Source: Alviniconcha marisindica
Taxonomy: Eukaryota; Mollusca; Gastropoda; Provannidae
Assembly: GCA_018857735.1 (NCBI GenBank)
Contig: JABMCL010003098.1
Coordinates: 283,501 to 347,500, forward strand
Direction of reading: 5' to 3'
Length of the DNA stretch: 64,000 bases
Shown piece after piece: positions 1-12,900 of this stretch (positions are counted from its first letter, which is position 1; the number at the start of each line of letters is the position of its first letter). The notes under the pieces are model-generated. The model searched no databases and was not told the origin of the DNA. It saw only the letters and a program-made list of their open reading frames with translations. A program made the position numbers and the translations under genes.

Positions 1-86
1 CACTCGCACACACACTCACACACACACACACTCACTCACACACACACACACACTCACACTCACACACACTCACACGCACACACACA

Positions 87-133
<47 letters not shown>

Positions 134-258
134 TCACTCACTCAAACACACACACACACACGCACACGCACACACACTCACACACACACACACACACTCA
201 CACACACACACACACACACACTCACTCACACACACACACACACACACACTCTCTCTCT
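1..258. repeat. (CA)n microsatellite with CT interruptions
   Basis: Nearly pure CA dinucleotides broken by CACT steps, ending in a short CT run. On the minus strand it lies just downstream of the last visible exon of the FKBP6-like gene, so it is probably intronic. Long frames through it are only Cys/Val or His/Thr alternation and are not genes. Confidence 0.95.
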
Positions 259-472
259 CTGTGCTGCTTTTAAAAAAGTAATTTCTATCTTTTCGAGAAC
301 TGGTCAAACAAAATGACTGCCGGTATGTCTGACCGACTGCAGACTTTGTTTCCAGTATCTGCCAATCGTAACCAGTAAAATACCAGAAATTACCGGTTAA
401 ACGACACACCCCTGCGATGAGCTGAAGTTGCTCAGGCGACGAGCGGCACAGAACCTGCACGGCACAACTCAC

Positions 473-582
473 TGTTCCAGCTTGACGAGGGCCTCCCTGA
501 TGTCTCTGTTCCCCGACTCCTGTGCCTCTGCTCTCTTGTACATAGCCTTCGCCTCGGTGAACTCTGACATCGAGTGCAACGC
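473..582 (-). CDS. FKBP6: FKBP6-like exon: third TPR motif
   Basis: On the minus strand the exon follows a GGTTTCAG acceptor, enters in phase 0, and encodes ALHSMSEFTEAKAMYKRAEA and then QESGNRDIREALVKLE. It leaves through a strong GTGAGT donor in phase 2. The text continues the previous exon's ALFRKGQ directly, matching the last TPR helix pair of FKBP6. If the donor were not used, the frame would stop at once (CAG TGA). The remaining C-terminal exon lies beyond the window edge or was not recognised. Confidence 0.8.
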
Positions 583-3500
583 CTGAAACCCAGCAGAAGC
601 AAAACCAGAACGATACAGTTTTGTCAAAATTCTTAATGCAATTTATTACCGCACAGTTTATGGGGTGATGATGCTAACTGACTGTCGTAGCACACTGGCA
701 GACACCTGGCTTAAATTGATTCAGTTACTTCGGGCATCAAACCCATTGCAAAAGGAAAGAAGGTTTGTTGCCAAAAATGTTCCACACTGTAGGCACCTGT
801 CTGCTTCGAAATCACGCTGCTCAACCACCTGTGACCAGCACCATAATCCTTGCAATAAGCTCCATTCTCAGCAAGCTCCGTGCATCAAACTGATTACATC
901 ACCTGTGGCCAGCATCACATCACCTGTGGCCAGCATCACATCACCTGTGGCCAGCATCACACTGATCACATCACCTGTGGCCAGCATCACATCACCTGTG
1001 GCCAGCATCACACTATCACATCACCTGTGGCCAGCATCACATCACCTGTGGCCAACATCACACTGATCACATCACCTGTGGCCAGCATCACATCACCTGT
1101 GGCCAGCATCACACTAATCACATCACCTGTGGCCAGCATCACATCACCTGTGGCCAACATCACACTGATCACATCACCTGTGGCCAGCATCACATCACCT
1201 GTGGCCAACATCACACTGATCACATCACCTGTGGCCAGCATCACAATGATCACATCACCTGTGGCCAGCATCATATCACCTGTGGCCAACATCACACTAA
1301 TCACATCACCTGTGGCCAACATCACACTGATCACATCACCTGTGGCCAGCATCACACTAATCACATCACCTGTGGCCAACATCACATCACCTGTGGCCAA
1401 CATCACACTAATCACATCACCTGTGGCCAACATCACAACTTGGAATCCTTTACATCACCTGTGGCCAGCATCACACTATCACATCACCTGTGGCCAACAT
1501 CACACTAATCACATCACCTGTGGCCAGCATCACACTGATCACATCACCTGTGGCCAGCATCACACTGATCACATCACCTGTGGCCAACATCACACTAATC
1601 ACATCACCTGTGGCCAACATCACACTAATCACATCACCTGTGGCCAGCATCACACTGATCACATCACCTGTGGCCAGCATCACACTGATCACATCACCTG
1701 TGGCCAGCATCACAACTGTGGCCAGCATCAACATCACACCCGTGGCCAGCCCCTCACCTGTGGCCAGCATCACACTGATCACATCACCTGTGGCCAGCAT
1801 CACATCACCTGTGGCCAGCATCACACTGATCACATCACCTGTGGCCAGCATCACATGATCACATCACCTGTGGCCACAACATCACCTGTGGCACATCACA
1901 TGATCACATCACCTGTGGCCAGCATCCACATCACCTGTGGCCAGCATCACATAATCACATCACCTGTGGCCAGCATCACATCACCTGTGGCCAACATCAC
2001 ACTGATCACATCACCTGTGGCCAGCATCACATCACCTGTGGCCAGCATCACACTGATCACATCACCTGTGGCCAGCATCACACTAATCACATCACCTGTG
2101 GCCAGCATCACATCACCTGTGGCCAGCATCACACTAATCACATCACCTGTGGCCACATCACGATCACCTGTGGCCAGCATCACACTATCACATCACCTGT
2201 GGCCAACGATCACATCACCTGTGGCCAGCATCACACTGATCACATCACCTGTGGCCAGCATCACACATGGATACACCATCACCTGTGGCCAGCATCACAT
2301 CACCTGTGGCCAACATCACACTAATCACATCACCTGTGGCCAACATCACACTGATCACATCACCTGTGGCCAGCATCACACTAATCACATCACCTGTGGC
2401 CAACATCACATCACCTGTGGCCAGCATCACACTGATCACATCACCTGTGGCCACATCACATCACCCTTGGCCTCCATCACCTGTGGCCAGCATCACACTG
2501 ATCACATCACCTGTGGCCAGCATCACATCACCTGTGGCCAGCCAACATCACACCTTGGAACATCACATCACCTGTGGCCAGCATCACACTGATCACATCA
2601 CCTGTGGCCAACATCACATCACCTGTGGCCCACATCACATCACCTTGCCAATCACACATCACATCACTGTGGCCAGCATCACATCACCTGTGGCCAGCAT
2701 CACACTGATCACATCACCTGTGGCCAGCATCACATCACCTGTGGCCAACATCACACTGATCACATCACCTGTGGCCAGCATCACAATGATCACATCACCT
2801 GTGGCCAACATCACATCACCTGTGGCCAGCATCACATCAATCACATCACCTGTGGCCAACATCACATCACCAGTGGCCAGCATCACACCAATCACATCAC
2901 CTGTGGCCAGCATCACATCACCTGTGGCCAACATCACACTGATCACATCACCTGTGGCCAGCATCACACTGATCACATCACCTGTGGCCAGCATCACATC
3001 ACCTGTGGCCAACATCACACTGATCACATCACCTGTGGCCAACATCACACTGATCACATCACCTGTGGCCAACATCACATCACCTGTGGCCAGCATCACA
3101 TCACCTGTGGCCAGCATCACACTGATCACATCACCTGTGGCCAACATCACATCACCCGTAGCCAGCATCACCACCAAGCCCCATTCTCAGCAAGCTCTGA
3201 ACCTCACACCACCCAGAATCAGCAAGCCCTGAACCCCACACCACCCAGAATCAGCAGCAAACCCAGTTCTCAGCAAGCCCCGCGCACCACACCCACCTGG
3301 CCCTTGCGGAAGAGCGCCTTGACGTTGCTGGGTTGCAGGGCCAGCACCCTGTTACAGTAGGTGATGGCCAGACCGTTCTGCTTCACCTTCAGACAGCACA
3401 GGGCGATGTTGAGGAACACCCTCACCAGCAGCTTCTGCTGCTCGCGCTCCTCTTCGTCGCTCTTCAGGTGGCAGTTCTCCAGGACTCTCGCAGCCTGTCC

Positions 3501-6500
3501 ACAGCACACACACACACAGTCACAAGGCACTGACCGACTGTCCACGAGACACACACGCACACACAGTCACAAGGCACTGACCAACTGTCCACGAGACACA
3601 CACACACACACAGTCACAAGGCACTGACCAACTGTCCACGAGACACACACACACACAGTCACAAGGCACTGACCAACTGTCCACGAGACACACACACAGT
3701 CACAAGGCACTGACCAACTGTCCATGAGACACACACGCACACACAGTCACAAGCACACTGACCAACTGTCCACGAGACACACACACCACAGTCACAAGGC
3801 ACTGACCAACTGTCCACGAGACACACACACACACAGTCACAAGGCACTGACCAACTGTCCACGAGACACACACCACACAGTCACAAGGCACTGACCAACT
3901 GTCCACGAGACACACACACACACAGTCACAAGGCACTGACCAACTGTCCACGAGCACACACACACACAGTCACAAGGCACTGACCAACTGTCCACGAGAC
4001 ACACACACACAGTCACAAGGCACTGACCAACTGTCCACGAGACACACACCACACAGTCACAAGGCACTGACCAACTGTCCACAGACACACGACACACAGT
4101 CACAAGGCACTGACAACTGTCCAGACTGACCACACACACACACAGTCACAAGGCAATGTCCAACTGACCACAACACACACAGTCACAAGGCACTGACCAC
4201 AACATGTACGGTCACAAGGCACTGACCATTGCCAACTGTGCACAACACACACACTGACCATAGCCAACTGTCCAAAACACACACACTGACCATAGCCAAC
4301 TGTCCACAACACACATACTGACCAAAGCCACCTGTCCACAACACATACACTGACCATAGCCAACTGTCCCAAAAACACACACAACACTGACCAAAGCCAC
4401 CTGTCTACAACACACACACTGACCATAGCCAACTGTCCACAACACACACACTGACCATAGCCACTGTCCACAACACATACACTGACCATAGCCAACTGTC
4501 CACAACACAACACTGACCAAAGCCACCTGTCCACAACACACACACTGACCATAGCCAACTGTCCACAACACACACACACACTGACCAAAGCCACCTGTCT
4601 ACAACACACACACTGACCAAAGCCATCTGTCCACAACACACGCACACACTGACCATAGCCACCTGTCCACAACACAACACTGACCATAGCCAACTGTCCA
4701 CAACACACACACCACCACTGACCAAAGCCACCTGTCTACAACACACACACTGACCAAAGCCATCTGTCCACAACACACACACACACACTGACCAAAGCCA
4801 CCTGTCTACAACACACACACTGACCAAAGCCACCTGTCTACATCCCGTCACACAACCACACGCACACTGACCAAAGCCACCTGTCTACACACACACACAC
4901 TGACCAAAGCCCATCTATGCACAATTGAAGTAACCAAACAAATTAAAGCCAACCTGTTTAACAGAAGAAGAAAATTAGAAAAGAAAATACTGTTTTTAAA
5001 CCACACACACAAGAAAAGACTGCTACAGGAATGCAACTGACCAAGCGTATTTGTTCAGCGCCCGCACATGCCCTATTATAAAACCCGTAGCCCTCCTGCA
5101 GGCAATTTGAAGTAACCAAAATCAAATTAAATGTCTTACTAGGTGTAGCTCTGATTTTAAGTCAGAAGAAGAAAATTAGAAAAGAAAATACTGTTTTTAA
5201 ACCACAGCTACAGCGAAGAAAAGAAGAACAGGAATGCAACTGACCTGCTTGTATTTGTTCAGCGCCCTGCTGTACATGCCCGTATTATAAAACTGGTTGC
5301 CCTCCTGAAAGATGTGAAACAAACGACAGCAGCAAATTATTATTATTATTAATATAAACACCGGTTGAACGCCTCATCTCGAGAAGAACCCCAAGCGCTT
5401 CACAGTGGGCACAAAGCCAAGGACACCACACCATCAATCGCCTGGAGGAGAGAGGCATGGAAAGAGGAAGCGCTATAAAAGAGGAAGTGCTAGACTCAGA
5501 GCTTATTACTGAAACATTAAAATGGCTCTCATCACTGCCCATCTTAATGCAGAAGTCATTCTGGTGGTGACAGTGTAGCGATAGGTATATAATCTCCCTC
5601 TCCCCCCACCTCCATAACCCTTTCCCCCCCTTCTCCCCATCCCTAATAAGCCGTACGGTTTCTGTGGACATTAAGCACCATGTTTACTCAGAGCTCTCTC
5701 ATAGTTCAGGAGCTGTGTGAGAGTCGAGGTGGCCGTCCTGGGCTGTCCGTCCTAACGAGCTTTCTGGTGTCCGTGGACGTAAAGCTATACCGAACCATGC
5801 TTCGGCATTGGTCTCAGCTTGTCCCTAATACGTCAGCCGACATCCCAGGACATTAAGCATCACTTCATCATCATCTCAGAGCTCGTGAGCCGGTGTGGCC
5901 CAGCGGTAAGGCGTTAGGCTGGTAAGCAGAGGGACCTCGGTTTGAATCCACTTCAGCTCTCCCTTCTCTTCACAAGTTGTGGTCGGTGGATGGCACTGTC
6001 TTGTGACTTTGTCCCTCACAATTATGAAACGCTAAAATGGCTCTCATCGCTGCCCACCTTAATGCACAAGTCACTGTGGTGGTGACAGTGTAGCGATAGG
6101 TATATATATAATCTCCCTCTGCCCCCCCCCTTCCCCCCCCCCCCCCGTCCCTAATAAGCTATGGCGCTGTTCTCTCCTTCCAAGCAGACCCATTGTGTTC
6201 CGGTCGTATACAACTCTAAATAAGTGACTGTAGCTTAACACAGCACATTCTGAATACCCACTTCAGTGGTTACAGCGCTGCTTAGTTGTTACATAGCTGG
6301 TGCCACATGACACTGCTGACGTCTAGGCGCAGTTCCTGTGTACACCACAGAAACATGCAGCAGTTTCCATTGTCATTTTATTCCAAGCCACATACACAGG
6401 GTGCGTGTATGTTTAGCTGTAACCTGCCACCTGCACTTTTGGCAGAAAGGCCAGGATCTTTTACGTGCGACTGCAGCACCATGGGGGTGAAATGGACACC

Positions 6501-6853
6501 AAGGTAAGAGTCAGCACAGAAAGTTGACCACCGAAAATAAAATTCTCCTGCGGGTGCCCCTCCTGGGCCTCGAACCTGAGACCTTTCGATGTTGAGTCTG
6601 TCACTCTACCGCTGAGCTATTCCCACTACCCACAACAGAAGCACCGAAATCTTAACATAGTTAACAGGCTTCATTCCCAATCAGGCGTAGCAACGAAACC
6701 TCGTGCTGATCTGAAATCAATCCCATTTTCCCTTTTTGTGCACTGAAATAAAATGGCGTGTCGCAGTAAATTAGACGCGGGGTTTTTTTACCATAAAATT
6801 TGGACACTTTTTCAACAGATACTCCAAGTTAGCTGTCTTAACTTACTTAAGAG

Positions 6854-6908
<55 letters not shown>

Positions 6909-9900
6909 TTTTTATTTTTTTTAAACAGGACCGTCTGAGTAAAATATTTACAACATTCGCTGCTGTCTGGCGTTAAAAAACAACAACATGACTTTGGTGA
7001 CCAAAAGATGACATTGTCATTCATCAGATTCTTTGTCTTTCATCAAATTCATGCCCTTGTCTTTTGTCATGAAAGAATCATGACTTTGGTCCAAAAAATT
7101 ACGAATGTATCTCGTACAAGTCTGCTATCCTGAAAGGTGGAAAAGTGGAAAAGTGGTGACTACCTCCAAGTCTCCTGTCTTGAAAGATATACACCCTGGT
7201 TGAGCAAGTGAACACTCCAAGTCTGCTGTTTTAAGAAAAGGAAAGACAAAAAACACACACACACACACACACAAACAAAAAGGACCTTCTGGGTAAAAAA
7301 AAAATGACAACATTCGCTTCTGTCTGGATTTTTTTTTAAATGACCTTGGTTAACAAATGCTGACACTGCTGTCTTGAAACAAACCTGACCTAGGTAAAAA
7401 AGAAGAAGAAAAAAAGTGATAATGAGTCTCTCTGTCCGCAGTTCAGCAAAACTCACCTTGTGCTCCGACTCACATATTATCTTCATTATCAGGCTTCATG
7501 ATATTATCAAAACTCACCTCGCGCTCTGACTTAGAGATCTTCATTATCAGGCTTCATGAATGGGCAAAACTCACCTCGCGTTCTGACTTAGAGATCTTCA
7601 TTATCAAAACTCACCTCGCATTCCGACTTAGAGATCTTCATTATGAAAACTCACCTCGCGTTCCGACTTAGAGATCTTATTTATCAAAACTCCCCTCGCG
7701 TTCCGACTTAGAGATCTTCAATATCAGGCTTCATGAACGGCCAAAACTCACCTCGCGTTCTGACTTTGGGATCTTCATTATCAATCAAGCTTCATGAACG
7801 GCCAAAACTCACCTCGCGTTCTGACTTTGAGATCTTCATTATCAGGCTTCATGAACGGCCAAAACTGACCTCACATTCTGACTTTGAGATCTTCATTATC
7901 AGGCTTCATGAACGGCCAAAACTCACCTCGCGTTCTGACTTAGAGATCTTCATTATCAAAACTCACCTCGCGTTCCGACTTAGAGATCTTCATTATCAAA
8001 ACTCCCCTCGCGTTCCGACTTAGAGATCTTCATTATCAGGCTTCATGAACGGCCAAAACTCACCTCGCGTTCCGACTTAGAGATCTTCATTATCAGGCTT
8101 CATGAACGGCCAAAACTCACCTCGCGTTCTGACTTTGAGATCTTCATTATCAGGCTGAATGGGGCTCGCCGTTTCTCATCCTGAAACACATCCAATCCAC
8201 ACACGTAAGTCAATGGACTTTAACTCATCCTGAAACACATCCAATCCACACAAGTCACTGGACTTTAACTCATCCTGAAACACATCCAATCCACACAAGT
8301 CACTGGACTTTAACTCATCCTGAAACACATCCAATCCACACAAGTCACTGGACTTTAACTCATCCTGAAACACATCCAATCCACACAAGTAAGTCACTGG
8401 ACTTTAACTCATCCTGAAACACATCCAATCCACACAAGTAAGTCACTGGACTTTAACTCATCCTGAAACACATCCAATCCACACAAGTAAGTCACTGGAC
8501 TTTAACTCATCCTGAAACACATCCAATCCACACAAGTCACTGGACTTTAACTCATCCTGAAACACATCCAATCCACACAAGTCACTGGACTTTAACTCAT
8601 CCTGAAACACATCCAATCCACACAAGTCACTGGACTTTAACTCATCCTGAAACACATCCAATCCACACAAGTCACTGGACTTTAACTCATCCTGAAACAC
8701 ATCCAATCCACACAAGTAAGTCACTGGACTTTAACTCATCCTGAAACACATCCAATCCACACAAGTAAGTCACTGGACTTTAACTCATCCAGAAACACAT
8801 CCAATCCACACAAGTAAGTCACTGGACTTTAACTCATCCTGAAACACATCCAATCCACACAAGTCACTGGACTTTAACTCATCCTGAAACACATCCAATC
8901 CACACAAGTCACTGGACTTTAACTCATCCTGAAACACATCCAATCCACACAAGTCACTGGACTTTAACTCATCCTGAAACACATCCAATCCACACAAGTC
9001 ACTGGACTTTAACTCATCCTGAAACACATCCAATCCACACAAGTAAGTCACTGGACTTTAACTCATCCTGAAACACATCCAATCCACACAAGTAAGTCAC
9101 TGGACTTTAACTCATCCAGAAACACATCCAATCCACACAAGTAAGTCACTGGACTTTAACTCATCCTGAAACACATCCAATCCACACAAGTCACTGGACT
9201 TTATCTCATCCTGAAACACATCCAATCCACACAAGTCACTGGACTTTAACTCATCCTGAAACACATCCAATCCACACAAGTCACAGGACTTTAACTCATC
9301 CTGAAACACATCCAATCCACACAAGTAAATCAATGGACTTTAACTCATCCTGAAACACATCCAATCCACACAAGTCACTGGACTTTAACTCATCCTGAAA
9401 CACATCCAATCCACACAAGTCACTGGACTTTAACTCATCCTGAAACACATCCAATCCACACAAGTAAGTCAATGGACTTTAACTCATCCTGAAACACATC
9501 CAATCCACACAAGTCACTGGACTTTAACTCATCCTGAAACACATCCAATCCACACAAGTAAGTCAATGGACTTTAACTCATCCTGAAACACATCCAATCC
9601 ACACAAGTAAGTCAATGGACTTTAACTCATCCTGAAACACATCCAATCCACACAAGTAAGTCAATGGACTTTAACTCATCCTGAAACACATCCAATCCAC
9701 ACAAGTAAGTCACTGGACTTTAACTCATCCTGAAACACATCCAATCCACACACGTAAGTCACTGGACTTTAACTCATCATGAAACACATCCAATCCACAC
9801 AAGTAAGTCATGGACTTTAACTCATCCTGAAACACATCCAATCCACACAAGTCACTGGACTTTAACTCATCCTGAAACACATCCAATCCACACAAGTAAG

Positions 9901-12900
9901 TCAATGGACTTTAACTCATCCTGAAACACATCCAATCCACACAAGTCACTGGACTTTAACTCATCCTGAAACACATCCAATCCACACAAGTAAGTCACTG
10001 GACTTTAACTCATCCGGAAACACATCCAATCCACACAAGTAAGTCACTGGACTTTAACTCATCCTGGAAACACATCCAATCCACACAAGTAAGTCACTGG
10101 ACTTTAACTCATCATGAAACACATCCAATCCACACAAGTCACTGGACTTTAACTCATCCTGAAACATGTCCAATCCACACAAGTAAGTCACTGGACTTTA
10201 ACTCATCCAGAAACACATGCAATCCACACAAGTAAGTCACTGGACTTTAACTCATCCAATCCACACAAGTAAGTCACTGGACTTTAACTCATCCGGAAAC
10301 ACATGCAATCCACACAAGTAAGTCACTGGACTTTAACTCATCCGGAAACACATCCAATCCACACATCCGGAAACACATCCAATCCACACAAGTATGTCAC
10401 TGGACTTTAACTCATCCTGAAACACATCCAATCCACACAAGTCACAGGACTTTAACTCATCCTGAAACACATCCAATCTACACAAGTCACTGGACTTTAA
10501 CTCATCCTGAAACATATCCAATCCACACAAGTAAGTCACTGGACTTTAACTCATCCTGAAACACATCCAATCCACACAAGTCACTGGACTTTAACTCATC
10601 CTGAAACACATCCAATCCACACAAGTAAGTCAATGGACTTTAACTCATCCTGAAACACATCCAATCCACACAAGTAAGTCAATGGACTTTAACTCATCCT
10701 GAAACACATTCAATCCACACAAGTCACTGGACTTTAACTCATCCTGAAATGCATCCAATCCACACAAGTAAGTCACTGGACTTCAACTCATCATGAAACA
10801 CATCCAATCCACACAAGTAAGTCACTGGACTTTAACTCATTCTGAAACACATCCAATCTACACAAGTCACTGGACTTTAACTCATCCTGAAACACATCCA
10901 ATCCACACACGTAAGTCACTGGACTTTAACTCATCCTGAAACACATCCAATCCACACAAGTCACTGGACTTTACTCATCCTGAAACACATCCAATCTACA
11001 CAAGTCACTGGACTTTAACTCATCCTGAAACACATCCAATCCACACAAGTAAGTCACTGGACTTTAACTCATTCTGAAACACATCCAATCTACACAAGTC
11101 ACTGGACTTTAACTCATCCTGAAACACATCCAATCCACACACGTAAGTCACTGGACTTTAACTCATACTGAAACACACCCAATCCACACAAGTCACTGGA
11201 CTTTAACTCATACTGAAACACATCCAATCCACACACGTAAGTCACTGGACTTTAACTCATCCTGAAACACATCCAATCCACACAAGTAAGTCACTGGACT
11301 TTAAGTCCTGTCAAGTGCACTGGGTCGCCCCAGGACAATCAAACTCTGTCATAATAAAATACATTTCAAAACTGTTCTCACAATATATGTAAATCCTTCC
11401 TCAAGTCAAAAGTACAACATCAATCCATAGGTAAATACAAAACAAAACATCCCTACGCAAACATCAAACACAAATTTTACTGGAGTGAGTTCAACCCTAA
11501 CCCTTGCTAGAAAAAAGAAAGAAAAAAGTATTTAAATTAGTATGTACTTGATGCACATTTTTTACTGTCTTTGGTGGAATGGAAAAGTCACTGTATTTGA
11601 TGGAAAGGTCATCATATCTGATGAAGAAGTTACTGTAGTTGATGAATGAAAAGTTACTGTATTTGATGCAATTGTCACTCGACTCACTGTATCTGATGGA
11701 AACATCAGTCAACAGAACCCTCTGTTCCACCAGTCAACACAGTGCCGCTGTTCCACCAGTCAACAGAACCCTCTGTTCCACCAGTCAACAGAACCCTCTG
11801 TTCCACCAGTCCACCAGTACCACGTGCTCTGTTCCACCAGTCAACAGAACCCTCTGTTCCGCCAGTCAACAGTTCCTCTGTTCCACCAGTCAACACAACC
11901 CTCTGTTCCACCAGTCAACAGAACCCTCTGTTCCACCAGTCCACCAGTCAACGCAGTGCCTCTGTTCCACCAGTCAACAGAACCCTCTGTTCCACCAGTC
12001 AACACAGTGCCTCTGTTCCACCAGTCACAGAACACAGTGCCTCTGTTCCACCAGTCAACAGAACCCTCTGTTCCACCAGTCAACAAAGTCCTCTGTTCCA
12101 CCAGTCAACAGAACCCTCTGTTCCACCAGTCAACAGAACCCTCTGTTCCACCAGTCACACAGTGCCTCTGTTCCCCAGTCAACACACCCTCTGTTCCACC
12201 AGTCAACAGAACCCTCTGTTCCACCAGTCAACAGAACCCTCTGTTCCACCAGTCAACACAACCCTCTGTTCCACCAGTCAACAGAACCCTCTGTTCCACC
12301 AGTCAACAGAACCCTCTGTTCCACCAGTCAACACAACCTCTGTTCCACCAGTCAACACAACCCTCTGTTCCACCAGTCAACACAACCCTCTGTTCCACCA
12401 TTCAACGCAGTGCCTCTGTTCCACCAGTCAATGCAGTGCCTCTGTTCCACCAGTAAACAGAACCCTCTGTTCCACCAGTCAACACAGTGCCTCTGTTCCA
12501 CCAGTAAACAAAACCGTCTGTTCCACCAGTCAACGCAGTGCCTCTGTTCCACCAGTAAACAGAACCCTCTGTTCCACCAGTCAACACAGTGCCTCTGTTC
12601 CACCAGTCAACAGAACCCTCTGTTCCACCAGTCAACAGAACCCTCTGTTCCACCAGTCAACACAATGCCTCTGTTCCACCAGTCAACACAATCCCTCTGT
12701 TCCACCAGTCAACGGAACCCTCTGTTCCACCAGTCAACACAACCATCTGTTCCACCAGTCAACACAACCCTCTGTTCCACCAGTCAACACAGTGCCACAT
12801 GGCAGTCAGACTGGAAGTTCATGAGGAAAGAAAATTCTGAAACAAGAATGTCTGCTACGGTGCTAGCGTTCTAAAACAAGATCCAAACAAATAAAAGGTT

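Noticed and set aside
880..2592. 570-codon open frame of His/Thr/Cys/Gly-Gln repeats, and its minus-strand counterparts
   Set aside because: Produced by the minisatellite whose unit lengths are multiples of three; no non-repeat coding sequence, no family similarity.
8181..11305. CRISPR array
   Set aside because: Eukaryotic context, no unique spacers between repeats, and units are nearly identical throughout.
11639..12874. Frames of 200-411 codons with STSQQNPLFHQ-type repeats
   Set aside because: Same cause: a short tandem unit open in several frames on both strands.
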